Shown here piece by piece: positions 24,284-30,106 of a stretch of DNA of 30,106 bases. This stretch comes from JANQPA01 sp964628385 (GTDB lineage Bacteria > Bacteroidota > Bacteroidia > Chitinophagales > Saprospiraceae). The position numbers and the translations under genes are program-made. The notes beneath the pieces are model-generated. The model did not search any database. It saw nothing but the letters and a program-made list of their open reading frames with translations, and was not told the DNA's origin. The stretch lies in contig CAZVOD010000053.1 of NCBI GenBank assembly GCA_964628385.1, positions 1 to 30,106 of the forward strand, given 5' to 3'. Within the stretch, counting starts at the first letter, position 1, and each line of letters starts with the position of its first letter.

Positions 24284-25024
24284 ATGATTTATTTCCTCTC
24301 AATCAGCATTTTAGTATTCAATATTTTTGCCACGGATACCCACGAAGCTCTGCCGGAAGGAGAAGTCGCTCATTACACTTTTAATGATTGCGATGCCAGA
24401 GAAGCACATGGCAATAAATCCAATGGCTCGCTTTTTGGAGGGGTCGGGTGTTGGTGCGGTATAGAAGATGATGGCCTGCTCTTTGATGGTGTAGACGATT
24501 ACGTTATTTTCTACGGCGAAGTCAACCGCTATTTTAATACCTCTGATTTTACCATAAGCTTTTATTTTAAACCTGAGCAATACAATGTTTTTCAGCAGAG
24601 TATGTTGGGAAAAAGGGCCGCTTGCGATGAAGAGCAGATGTTTGACATTTTACTTAACCTCAATGATCGGCAGGTACAGACTGAAGTATATGAGTCTTCT
24701 TTCAAACACTTTGGTGACCTTTCCCCGGCCCTAATAGCAGCAGGTTGGCACCATTTTGCACTGGTGAGAGAAGGACTAAAAGCATCTACCTATATCAATG
24801 GACAACTACAAAAAGAGAGCTATCGCTGTAGTGGAATAGATATTTCCAATGAGTCACCTTTATCATTTTCTGATAGTCCCTGTATTAAAAATGGCCGTAC
24901 CCGACGTTTCCAGGGTGTTCTGGATGAATTGCGGGTATTCAACAGGGCCCTGTCAAAAGAGGAGATTCGCCAGCTTTATGAGCAATATCCTATAGAAAAT
25001 GCTAAAAATGACTGCGTATCCTAA
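24284..25024 (+). CDS. Secreted LamG-domain (concanavalin-A-like) protein
   Basis: The 246-aa protein has an N-terminal signal peptide (IYFLSISILVFNIFA). A single Laminin_G_3-type jelly-roll fold fills most of it: VAHYTFNDCDAREAHGNKS, GLLFDGVDDYVIF, FTISFYFKPEQ, AGWHHFALVREG, ASTYINGQLQ, and the typical closing block GVLDELRVFNRALSKEEI followed by QLYEQYP. Such domains bind glycans or act as adhesive modules in Bacteroidota surface proteins. At least eight cysteines are present, unusual for the fold, so disulfides are likely. It stops just after the domain, with no type IX sorting domain or gliding-motility C-terminal domain. It could be a free periplasmic/secreted lectin-like protein or a shortened form of a longer surface protein. 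Repeat copy B begins 6 nt after the stop. Confidence 0.85.
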   Translation: MIYFLSISILVFNIFATDTHEALPEGEVAHYTFNDCDAREAHGNKSNGSLFGGVGCWCGIEDDGLLFDGVDDYVIFYGEVNRYFNTSDFTISFYFKPEQYNVFQQSMLGKRAACDEEQMFDILLNLNDRQVQTEVYESSFKHFGDLSPALIAAGWHHFALVREGLKASTYINGQLQKESYRCSGIDISNESPLSFSDSPCIKNGRTRRFQGVLDELRVFNRALSKEEIRQLYEQYPIENAKNDCVS

Positions 25025-25030
25025 ATTTAT

Positions 25031-25145
25031 ATTAGAGCGTGTTTGGATTTTACCCTTTGGCCTGCGAATAAATTTGGGATATTACTTCCCGCTTTCAGCG
25101 GGACGAGATATTTCAGCTTTTTTTGGCTACGAAACAAGTCTATTA
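25031..25145. repeat. MITE- or IS-remnant-like element, copy B
   Basis: It begins ATTAGAGCGTGTTTGG and ends CGAAACAAGTCTAT, the same ends as copy A (3001-3134), but the 80-odd nt between are unrelated. The interior holds a perfect hairpin CCCGCT-TTC-AGCGGG (25088-25102). On the minus strand it holds CGTAGCCAAA plus AAAAAAAGCTGAA, shared with the window start. It fills the gap between the LamG stop and the non-ATG start of the NUDIX gene. Confidence 0.5.
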
Positions 25146-25159
25146 AATAATCTAGCAAT

Positions 25160-25732
25160 TTGAATTTTTCAAAACATCCCTTTGATTGGACAATTGTAGA
25201 AAGCACATATCCATTAGATGAAAAATGGATAAGAGTGAGAAGCGACCGTTGTCACATGCCTGATGGAAAAGAAATCAGTCCTTACTATGTCCTTGAATAT
25301 CCGGACTGGATCAATGTAGTAGCGCTGACAGAAGACTTGCAAGTGATCTTAACGCGTTTGTACAGGCACGGCATTGGGGCTACTGTGCTGGAACTGCCCA
25401 GCGGAAGAGTGGATCCCGGGGAGCAACCTCAAGACACTGCCAAACGCGAGCTACTTGAGGAAACCGGGTTTGTATTTGATCATTTTACCAGGCTATCAGA
25501 GCTTTCTCCCAACCCTTCTAATCACTCTAACAGGGTTCATTCTTTCCTGGCTACTGGTGGCCAAAAGGTAGCTGAACAGCAGTTGGATAGTGCCGAGCAA
25601 ATTGAAGTAGTACTACTTCCGCTCAAAACATTCAAAGAACTGGTTGCCAGGAACCAATTGGTACAAGCTATGCATGTCAGCGCCGCTTACTACGCCTTCA
25701 TGGAACTCGATAAAAGAACCGGAAAGCTATAA
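25160..25732 (+). CDS. NUDIX hydrolase (ADP-ribose pyrophosphatase-like)
   Basis: The 190-aa protein hydrolyses nucleoside-diphosphate-linked compounds. The NUDIX box is complete at residues 82-104: GRVDPGEQPQDTAK then RELLEETGF, fitting GX5EX7REUXEEXGU exactly. The N-terminal half (WIRVRSDRCHMPDGKEISPY, VVALTEDLQVILTRLYRHG) and the LELPSG lead-in resemble ADP-ribose/sugar pyrophosphatases. The start is TTG at 25160, 9 nt after an in-frame stop; the next ATG (residue 34) would remove conserved sequence. Repeat copy B ends 15 nt upstream, so the normal start or promoter may have been altered by that insertion. A good terminator follows at 25766-25813. Confidence 0.92.
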   Translation: MNFSKHPFDWTIVESTYPLDEKWIRVRSDRCHMPDGKEISPYYVLEYPDWINVVALTEDLQVILTRLYRHGIGATVLELPSGRVDPGEQPQDTAKRELLEETGFVFDHFTRLSELSPNPSNHSNRVHSFLATGGQKVAEQQLDSAEQIEVVLLPLKTFKELVARNQLVQAMHVSAAYYAFMELDKRTGKL

Positions 25733-25765
25733 CTGCCCAAATAAAATTTATAATTTTCCGTCGGA

Positions 25766-25813
25766 CTTATCAGAAAGGTCGCTTGAGTACTTCTGCCTGA
25801 TAAGCTCTTTTTT
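25766..25813 (+). terminator. Rho-independent terminator after the NUDIX gene
   Basis: CTTATCAG (25766-25773) and CTGATAAG (25797-25804) pair perfectly; the 23-nt loop can pair further. CTC then six T (25808-25813) follow. Located 34 nt after the NUDIX stop and just before the DinB-like gene. Confidence 0.7.
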
Positions 25814-25836
25814 ACTCATTAATCACTATCGAAACC

Positions 25837-26352
25837 ATGAAGGCAATATCATTGACTTTTGCGTTCTTATGTATTGTTATCATAGTTCGGGGGCAGGAAA
25901 ACAACCTGATCGAAGATTTCAAAAAGCGATGGAAAAATGCTGCTGATTATACGCTGGAGGTTGCCGAATCTATGCCGGAAGAATTCTACGACTACAAGCC
26001 CACCGATGAACAGCTCAGTTTCCATGATCAGTTATTGCACATGGTTAGCAATATGAATTGGCTAAGCAGCCAATATTTGGGAGGTCAGGCATTAGAAGAA
26101 GACCTGAAAAATAAAAAGTACAGTAAGGAAGAATTACTGACTATTATCCAAAAGGGATTCCGGTTTTCTTCGCAGGCTATTGCCAGCTTAAAAAAAGAGC
26201 AACTGGGAGAAACTATAGATTTCTTTGCCGGGCCCATGCACATAAGGCAAATCCTTACACTGATGAATGATCACATGACACATCATAGAGGTCAAATCAT
26301 CGTTTATGCTCGCTTGAAAGGTATAAAGCCTCCCCAATATAGAGGTTGGTAA
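25837..26352 (+). CDS. Exported DinB-like (YfiT/DUF664-type) four-helix protein
   Basis: The 171-aa protein has a signal peptide (AISLTFAFLCIVIIVRG, cleaved near RG-Q), unusual because most DinB-like proteins are cytoplasmic. The four-helix metal-binding fold is recognised by FHDQLLHMVSNMNWL (first His ligand) and DHMTHHRGQIIVYARLKG near the C-terminus (two further His ligands, HxxxH). The ending GIKPPQYRGW is typical of this family in Bacteroidota. Members include thiol-dependent and metal-dependent enzymes as well as proteins of unknown role, so no reaction is assigned. All three His ligands seem intact. The downstream VOC gene starts 29 nt away, probably in the same transcript. Confidence 0.9.
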   Translation: MKAISLTFAFLCIVIIVRGQENNLIEDFKKRWKNAADYTLEVAESMPEEFYDYKPTDEQLSFHDQLLHMVSNMNWLSSQYLGGQALEEDLKNKKYSKEELLTIIQKGFRFSSQAIASLKKEQLGETIDFFAGPMHIRQILTLMNDHMTHHRGQIIVYARLKGIKPPQYRGW

Positions 26353-26381
26353 TATTTTTTCACAAAAAACAATATAAACAT

Positions 26382-26795
26382 ATGCAACCATTTCACTTAG
26401 CTTTTCCCGTAACAGATTTGGAAAAAACACGCAGCTTTTACGTTGACTTACTGGGCTGTGGCGTAGGCCGAACATCAGACCGCTGGATTGATTTCGATTT
26501 TTGGGGTAATCAAATAACTGCCCATCTTGTAGATGACGAAAGTAATGATGCACCTACTAATCATGTTGATGGAAAAAACGTGCCGGTAAAGCATTTTGGT
26601 GCTATACTTAAAATGGAAGAATGGGAGCGGCTTGCCGAAAAATTAAAAGCCAATAATATCGAATTTATCATAGAACCCTATGTCAGGTTCAGAGGCGAAG
26701 CCGGCGAGCAAGCGACTATGTTCTTCTATGACCCAAGCGGCAACGCTATAGAGTTCAAATCGTTTAAAGATTTCAAACAAATTTTTGCTGCCTAA
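26382..26795 (+). CDS. VOC-superfamily (glyoxalase/dioxygenase-like) protein
   Basis: The protein has 137 aa from the ATG at 26382. A TTG-initiated extension to 26346 would overlap the DinB-like gene and adds no conserved sequence. Two beta-alpha-beta-beta-beta modules are visible. Module 1 runs PFHLAFPVTDLEKTRSFYVD, LLGC, WIDFDFWGNQITAHLV. Module 2 runs VKHFGAILKMEEWERLAEKL, FIIEPYVRFRGEAGEQATM, FFYDPSGNAIEFKSF. The potential metal ligands His (first strand), His (start of module 2) and Glu (AIEFK) are present. VOC members include glyoxalases, extradiol dioxygenases and antibiotic-modifying proteins; the substrate here is unknown. It probably shares an mRNA with the DinB-like gene. Confidence 0.9.
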   Translation: MQPFHLAFPVTDLEKTRSFYVDLLGCGVGRTSDRWIDFDFWGNQITAHLVDDESNDAPTNHVDGKNVPVKHFGAILKMEEWERLAEKLKANNIEFIIEPYVRFRGEAGEQATMFFYDPSGNAIEFKSFKDFKQIFAA

Positions 26796-27005
26796 TCGGT
26801 GCAGACTGGCCCTTGCTCTCCGTATCAGACTTGTTTCATGGGTATTGAAATAGATTGAAATTAGTGCTTTTTTATGCTTCCTAAAATTCTAAATCTACTC
26901 TTTCAATAAAATCCTGTCTGGAACAAGATGGCTTGATCTGATTTGATTTTGAAATAGGCTGTAAAGTCGGAAAAAAACGCTTTCAGCTTTTCCATTGCAG
27001 ATCGG

Positions 27006-27015
27006 GTGTTAACAC
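27006..27015. promoter_or_regulatory. Palindrome upstream of the CBM48-HhH promoter
   Basis: GTGTTAACAC is a perfect 10-nt palindrome, 17 nt upstream of the -33 element. With the downstream GTGTAAA-A-TTTACAC it brackets the promoter and shares the GTGT/ACAC half-site ends. It is an operator candidate. Confidence 0.35.
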
Positions 27016-27032
27016 AGAAATAATTATTTTTC

Positions 27033-27064
27033 TTTGAAAACCAGAAAGGTATAAAGTAAATTTG
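27033..27064 (+). promoter_or_regulatory. Bacteroidota-type promoter of the CBM48-HhH gene
   Basis: TTTG (27033-27036) and TAAATTTG (27057-27064) are separated by 20 nt, fitting both the -33 and -7 elements of Bacteroidota primary sigma promoters. The predicted start site is about 27071, giving a leader of about 75 nt. This is the best promoter in the window. The upstream remainder of the spacer (26796-27000) shows no gene. Confidence 0.6.
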
Positions 27065-27081
27065 TATCAACATCCCACATA

Positions 27082-27096
27082 GTGTAAAATTTACAC
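27082..27096. promoter_or_regulatory. Palindrome just downstream of the predicted start site
   Basis: GTGTAAA-A-TTTACAC is a perfect odd palindrome with 7-nt arms, about 10 nt after the predicted transcription start and 50 nt before the gene. This is a plausible repressor operator. Its centre is about 78 nt from the centre of the upstream palindrome. Confidence 0.4.
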
Positions 27097-27145
27097 AAAG
27101 CAAATTTAATAGGTAAGCAATTACAAACTTTTTAACCTTTAAAGC

Positions 27146-27841
27146 ATGTTGAAGAAGCAATATCAAAATGGAAAAGGTACTTGTTTGGTTACTTTTGAAC
27201 TTCCAAAGAATGCCATACAATCCGAGCCAACAGGAGCTATCAAAGTTCTGGGAGATTTCAACAACTGGAACTGGGCTCAGGGCCTTACACTACGAGCTAA
27301 TGGAGAGGTTTATTCAGCTACAATAGAGCTAGAAGCAGCTCGCAGCTATCAATATCGCTATTTGGCAGAGAATGGTCCGTGGCTCAATGACCCTGCGGCT
27401 GATCGCTACCAGGCCACTCCTTTTTACGGAATCGACAACTCTGTACTTGAACTGGAAGCAGCTCCGGCCGCTCCCGTAATTGAACCTGCTAAAGCCACCC
27501 TCAAGAAGAGAGAGTCTATCGCTTCTGACTCTGTGGCTGCTCCTACTCCTGCCCGCCCGAAAGCAGCTAAGAGGACCCAAAAAGACAATATCAAGAAGCA
27601 TATTGAGGGTATTGGCCCGAAGATTGAAAAGTTGCTAGCCGAGAAAGGCATCACGACCTTCCAGGCCCTGGCTGAAGCTAATCTTGATCTTTTAAAAGAA
27701 ATATTGACAGAAGCTGGTCCCCGTTTTAGAATGCACGACCCAGGCACATGGTCAGAGCAGGCCAAACTAGCGGCTGATGAAAAATGGGAAGAACTAGAAA
27801 CGCTTAAGCAAGAATTGAAGGGTGGAAAGCGTGTAAGCTAA
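27146..27841 (+). CDS. CBM48 glycogen-binding domain fused to a helix-hairpin-helix domain
   Basis: The 231-aa cytoplasmic protein has no signal peptide. The N-terminal CBM48/isoamylase-N (AMPK-beta-like) glycogen-binding domain spans about 10-95: CLVTFELPKNA, AIKVLGDFNNWNWAQGLTL, YSATIELEAARSYQYRYL, and WLNDPAADRYQ then GIDNSVLEL. A low-complexity Ala/Pro/Lys linker follows (about 98-148). The C-terminal domain (about 149-226) starts with KKHIEGIGPKIEKLLAEKGI, a helix-hairpin-helix, and ends RFRMHDPGTWSEQAKLAADE then KWEELETLKQELKGGK. From memory, this C-terminal module also occurs fused to ribosomal protein L21 in Bacteroidota. There is no catalytic domain, so it is probably an adaptor or regulator of glycogen metabolism that binds glycogen and possibly nucleic acid. 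The neighbouring glgB supports that role. Confidence 0.85.
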   Translation: MLKKQYQNGKGTCLVTFELPKNAIQSEPTGAIKVLGDFNNWNWAQGLTLRANGEVYSATIELEAARSYQYRYLAENGPWLNDPAADRYQATPFYGIDNSVLELEAAPAAPVIEPAKATLKKRESIASDSVAAPTPARPKAAKRTQKDNIKKHIEGIGPKIEKLLAEKGITTFQALAEANLDLLKEILTEAGPRFRMHDPGTWSEQAKLAADEKWEELETLKQELKGGKRVS

Positions 27842-27870
27842 TAGCTGCTGCAAAAGGAAAATATAATTGC

Positions 27871-27914
27871 ATCAGGCTCAAAATTTAAATAGATATTTAT
27901 TTTCTTGGCCTGAT
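27871..27914 (+). other. Leader hairpin between the CBM48-HhH gene and glgB
   Basis: ATCAGGC (27871-27877) and GCCTGAT (27908-27914) pair perfectly across a 30-nt AT-rich loop. It precedes the stronger terminator hairpin by 32 nt. It may be part of a leader structure. Confidence 0.3.
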
Positions 27915-27946
27915 CTACAAAATTTCCAGTTAATTGTATTATAATA

Positions 27947-27995
27947 ACTGTCCATTTGATGTTATAGCAAATGGACAGTCATATTTTTTATTTTT
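27947..27995 (+). terminator. Intrinsic terminator or attenuator immediately upstream of glgB
   Basis: ACTGTCCATTTG (27947-27958) and CAAATGGACAGT (27968-27979) form a perfect 12-bp stem with a 9-nt loop. CATATTTTTTATTTTT follows (27980-27995). The first possible glgB ATG (27971) lies inside the stem, and the preferred start (28016) is only 20 nt after the T-tract. There is no room for a separate promoter downstream, so read-through from upstream is probably controlled here. Confidence 0.7.
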
Positions 27996-28015
27996 CGGCC
28001 AAATTTCTAAAGTAT

Positions 28016-29920
28016 ATGAATCCTGTTACTCACCATAGCTTGCTTACAGATTACGATGTCTATCTTTTCAAATCAGGAAGGCACTTCAAATTGTATGAAA
28101 AATTGGGCAGCCATATCATGGAAGCTGATGGGAAAAAGGGAACCCTTTTTGCTGTTTGGGCTCCCAATGCTAGGAGCGTTTCTGTGATCGGTAATTTCAA
28201 TGGATGGAACAACCAGTCGCATCCGCTTGCCGCCCGATGGGATGCCTCCGGCATATGGGAAGGCTTCATTCCGGATGTAGGTCAGGGTGATATATACAAA
28301 TATTCCATTATTTCTTACAAAGGCGATGAACAGGTCAAGGCAGATCCTTTTGCGCTTTCTTGTGAAGTCCCTCCGAAGACCGCTTCTGTCGTTTGGGATT
28401 TGGAATACGACTGGAACGATCAGGAATGGATTGAACGCCGTAAAGAGCTGGCGGGAAAGCCACAGCCTTATTCGGTATATGAAGTTCATCTAGGTAGCTG
28501 GCGAAAAACAGAGGATAAGTTTTTCTCTCTCAACTATCGGCAACTAGCTGATCAGTTGGTGGATTATGTAAAAGAAATGGGGTTTACGCATGTGGAATTA
28601 ATGCCGGTGATGGAACATCCATATTTTCCATCCTGGGGCTATCAGGTCACGGGCTATTATGCGCCTACCAGCCGCTTTGGTACTCCACAGGATTTCATGT
28701 ACATGATGGATAAATTCCATCAGGCCGGTGTAGGGGTAATTTTGGATTGGGTCCCTTCTCATTATCCTACGGATGCGCATGGTCTGGCGCAGTTTGACGG
28801 TACTTATCTCTACGAGCACGAAGACCCCAGAAAAGGATTTCATCCCGATTGGAAAAGTGCCATATTCAACTATTCCAGAAATGAAGTTAGAAACTTTCTT
28901 ATCTCAAATGCTATCTTTTGGCTTGATAAATATCACGCAGATGGTTTGCGCGTTGATGCGGTAGCATCTATGCTATATCTGGACTACTCCCGTGAAGAAG
29001 GTCAGTGGATACCTAATAAACATGGGGGCAGAGAGAACCTTGAAGCCATTGCATTTCTAAAAGAATTCAATGAAACGGTATACGGCGAGTACCCAGATGC
29101 TATTACTATTGCGGAGGAATCTACAGCGTGGACGGGAGTTTCCAGGCCTACTTACACGGGCGGTCTTGGATTTGGACAAAAATGGATGATGGGCTGGATG
29201 CATGATACCCTAAATTTTTTCAAGGTCGATCCGCTATTCAGGAAATATCACCACAATCAGATCAATTTCAGCTTGATTTATGCTTTTAGTGAAAACTTTA
29301 TGCTACCGCTATCTCACGATGAGGTAGTACACGGAAAAAGCTCACTTATCGGACGAATGCCTGGTGATGAATGGCAGAGATTTGCCAACCTCAGGTTGTT
29401 ATATGGCTATATGTTTACCCACCCCGGCACTAAGCTGCTGTTTATGGGGGGAGAATTGGCTCAAACTACTGAATGGAGCATAGAGCAGGGTATTCCGTGG
29501 GAATTGCTTCAATTTGAGTTCCATAAAGGAGTACAAACCTGGCTGAAAGCATTAAATCACTACTATTCTTCTACAGCCACGCTTTACGACAAGCAATTTG
29601 AGCCGGACGGTTTTGACTGGATAGATCATGGCGACTATCAAAGAAGCTTACTTACCTACCTCCGTAAAGGAGCCGGGGAGGATGACTATATTGTTGTAGC
29701 CTGTAATTTTACTCCTATACCCATTGAAAAGTATAAGATGGGTGTACCAGTACCTGGTGTTTATGAAGAGAAATTAAATAGTGACCTGAAAGAATATGGT
29801 GGCAGCGGGAATTTTACAAATGGCCGGGTAGAAGCTATTGAGCAAGAATGGAACGGACGGGATCACAATATCGAATTTGACCTACCGCCATTAAGCGTTG
29901 TCGTTTTTGAAAAGGTTTAA
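28016..29920 (+). CDS. glgB: 1,4-alpha-glucan branching enzyme GlgB
   Basis: GlgB creates alpha-1,6 branches in glycogen. From the ATG at 28016 the protein has 634 aa. An in-frame ATG at 27971 lies within the terminator stem and adds 15 residues of no family character, so 28016 is preferred. The N-terminal CBM48 spans about 30-125 (GTLFAVWAPNARSVSVIG, NFNGWNNQ). The GH13 barrel follows: YSVYEVHLGSW, GFTHVELMPVMEHPY, VGVILDWVPSHYPTD, and GLRVDAVASM with nucleophile Asp314. Acid/base Glu367 is in IAEESTAW, and the third acidic residue Asp435 is in LSHDEVVHGKSSL. A C-terminal all-beta domain ends the protein. The catalytic triad is complete. It lies after the CBM48-HhH gene, with a probable attenuator between them. 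No glgA/glgC is in the window. Confidence 0.97.
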   Translation: MNPVTHHSLLTDYDVYLFKSGRHFKLYEKLGSHIMEADGKKGTLFAVWAPNARSVSVIGNFNGWNNQSHPLAARWDASGIWEGFIPDVGQGDIYKYSIISYKGDEQVKADPFALSCEVPPKTASVVWDLEYDWNDQEWIERRKELAGKPQPYSVYEVHLGSWRKTEDKFFSLNYRQLADQLVDYVKEMGFTHVELMPVMEHPYFPSWGYQVTGYYAPTSRFGTPQDFMYMMDKFHQAGVGVILDWVPSHYPTDAHGLAQFDGTYLYEHEDPRKGFHPDWKSAIFNYSRNEVRNFLISNAIFWLDKYHADGLRVDAVASMLYLDYSREEGQWIPNKHGGRENLEAIAFLKEFNETVYGEYPDAITIAEESTAWTGVSRPTYTGGLGFGQKWMMGWMHDTLNFFKVDPLFRKYHHNQINFSLIYAFSENFMLPLSHDEVVHGKSSLIGRMPGDEWQRFANLRLLYGYMFTHPGTKLLFMGGELAQTTEWSIEQGIPWELLQFEFHKGVQTWLKALNHYYSSTATLYDKQFEPDGFDWIDHGDYQRSLLTYLRKGAGEDDYIVVACNFTPIPIEKYKMGVPVPGVYEEKLNSDLKEYGGSGNFTNGRVEAIEQEWNGRDHNIEFDLPPLSVVVFEKV

Positions 29921-29929
29921 TTTGATTTC

Positions 29930-29982
29930 ACTTTCACGCTGTCCGCATTTGCAATAAATGGTAATGCCAACAGCGTGAAAGT
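29930..29982 (+). terminator. Long hairpin after glgB
   Basis: ACTTTCACGCTGT (29930-29942) and ACAGCGTGAAAGT (29970-29982) pair perfectly over 13 bp; the inner GCATT and AATGC can add five more pairs. No T-tract follows, so this is either a terminator of unusual type or an mRNA 3' stabilising structure. The remaining 29983-30106 holds no gene that I can see. Confidence 0.5.
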
Positions 29983-30106
29983 CAGTATCTGGTATAGCTG
30001 GGCTTTATTGTGTGGGGAAGAGTAGATCTACAGACTTATTTTACCCCTCTAAGAAGCTGTTTGAATTTGGTTTTTGAAACCTGTTAGAGTGGGTTTTGCG
30101 TCTAAT

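Noticed and set aside
25644..25946. Open frame spanning the NUDIX-DinB junction
   Set aside because: It overlaps two well-supported genes and a terminator and has no domain.
26346..26381. TTG-initiated extension of the VOC protein
   Set aside because: It overlaps the end of the DinB-like gene and the family N-terminus fits the ATG at 26382.
26903..27220. 105-codon minus-strand open frame upstream of the CBM48-HhH gene
   Set aside because: It covers the best promoter and palindromes of the window and runs into the start of the next gene on the opposite strand; no protein-like signature.
27971..28015. Upstream ATG for glgB
   Set aside because: The codon lies inside a perfect 12-bp terminator stem and the added residues do not resemble GlgB.
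1..30106. CRISPR array, tRNA, rRNA, complete insertion sequence, prophage or toxin-antitoxin pair
   Set aside because: I looked for regular direct repeats with spacers, cloverleaf-like segments, intact transposase or integrase motifs and small gene pairs, and saw none.

Overview
The window reads as a chromosomal segment of a Bacteroidota bacterium, most likely a marine-type member of the Cytophagales. Reasons: PorX (the response regulator with a PglZ effector domain that controls type IX secretion), DUF7033-type polysaccharide deacetylase-like and CBM48-HhH proteins, little use of Shine-Dalgarno sequences, several intergenic matches to the Bacteroidota -7 element TAnnTTTG, and moderate GC with AT-rich spacers. 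The content is mostly housekeeping and envelope genes. I see no prophage, complete IS, CRISPR array, tRNA or rRNA.

Layout. 1-4 kb (+): a fragment of a dispersed repeat, the potassium uptake pair trkA-trkH, a small repeat with IS-like ends, and a membrane-anchored glucosaminidase-family protein that appears to lack its catalytic Glu. 4-9 kb: an SH3-domain protein (-) divergent from dprA (+), an alkaline-phosphatase-family protein (+) whose active site looks dismantled, an inverted-repeat element, then lipA and a predicted outer-membrane protein (-). 9.3-11.4 kb (+): a DUF7033 deacetylase-like protein and upp. 11.4-19.4 kb (-): an HD phosphohydrolase gene, then a compact operon purH-coaX-outer membrane protein-TPR protein, followed by a second TPR lipoprotein paralogous to the first. 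19.7-21.3 kb (+): porX. 21.4-22.7 kb (-): tatC and a small PH-like membrane protein. 23.1-26.8 kb (+): a Na+/Ca2+-type antiporter, a LamG-domain secreted protein, a second small repeat, a NUDIX hydrolase, a DinB-like protein and a VOC protein. 27.1-29.9 kb (+): a CBM48-HhH fusion protein and the glycogen branching enzyme glgB, with a rich set of regulatory structures (promoter, two palindromes, a terminator/attenuator hairpin).

How the genes relate: trkA/trkH form one transporter. purH and coaX are purine and CoA biosynthesis genes apparently co-transcribed with envelope proteins. The CBM48-HhH protein and glgB form a glycogen locus. PorX, TatC and several exported proteins relate to secretion and the envelope.

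The points most worth a second look are: (1) the phosphatase homologue with the nucleophile and all three Zn1 ligands replaced; (2) the glucosaminidase homologue with Leu in place of the catalytic Glu; (3) the CBM48-HhH gene and the probable attenuator ahead of glgB; (4) a family of ~115-135 bp elements that share ends but not interiors; and (5) the paralogous TPR pair in the purH-coaX operon. All alignments to family consensus were done by eye from memory.
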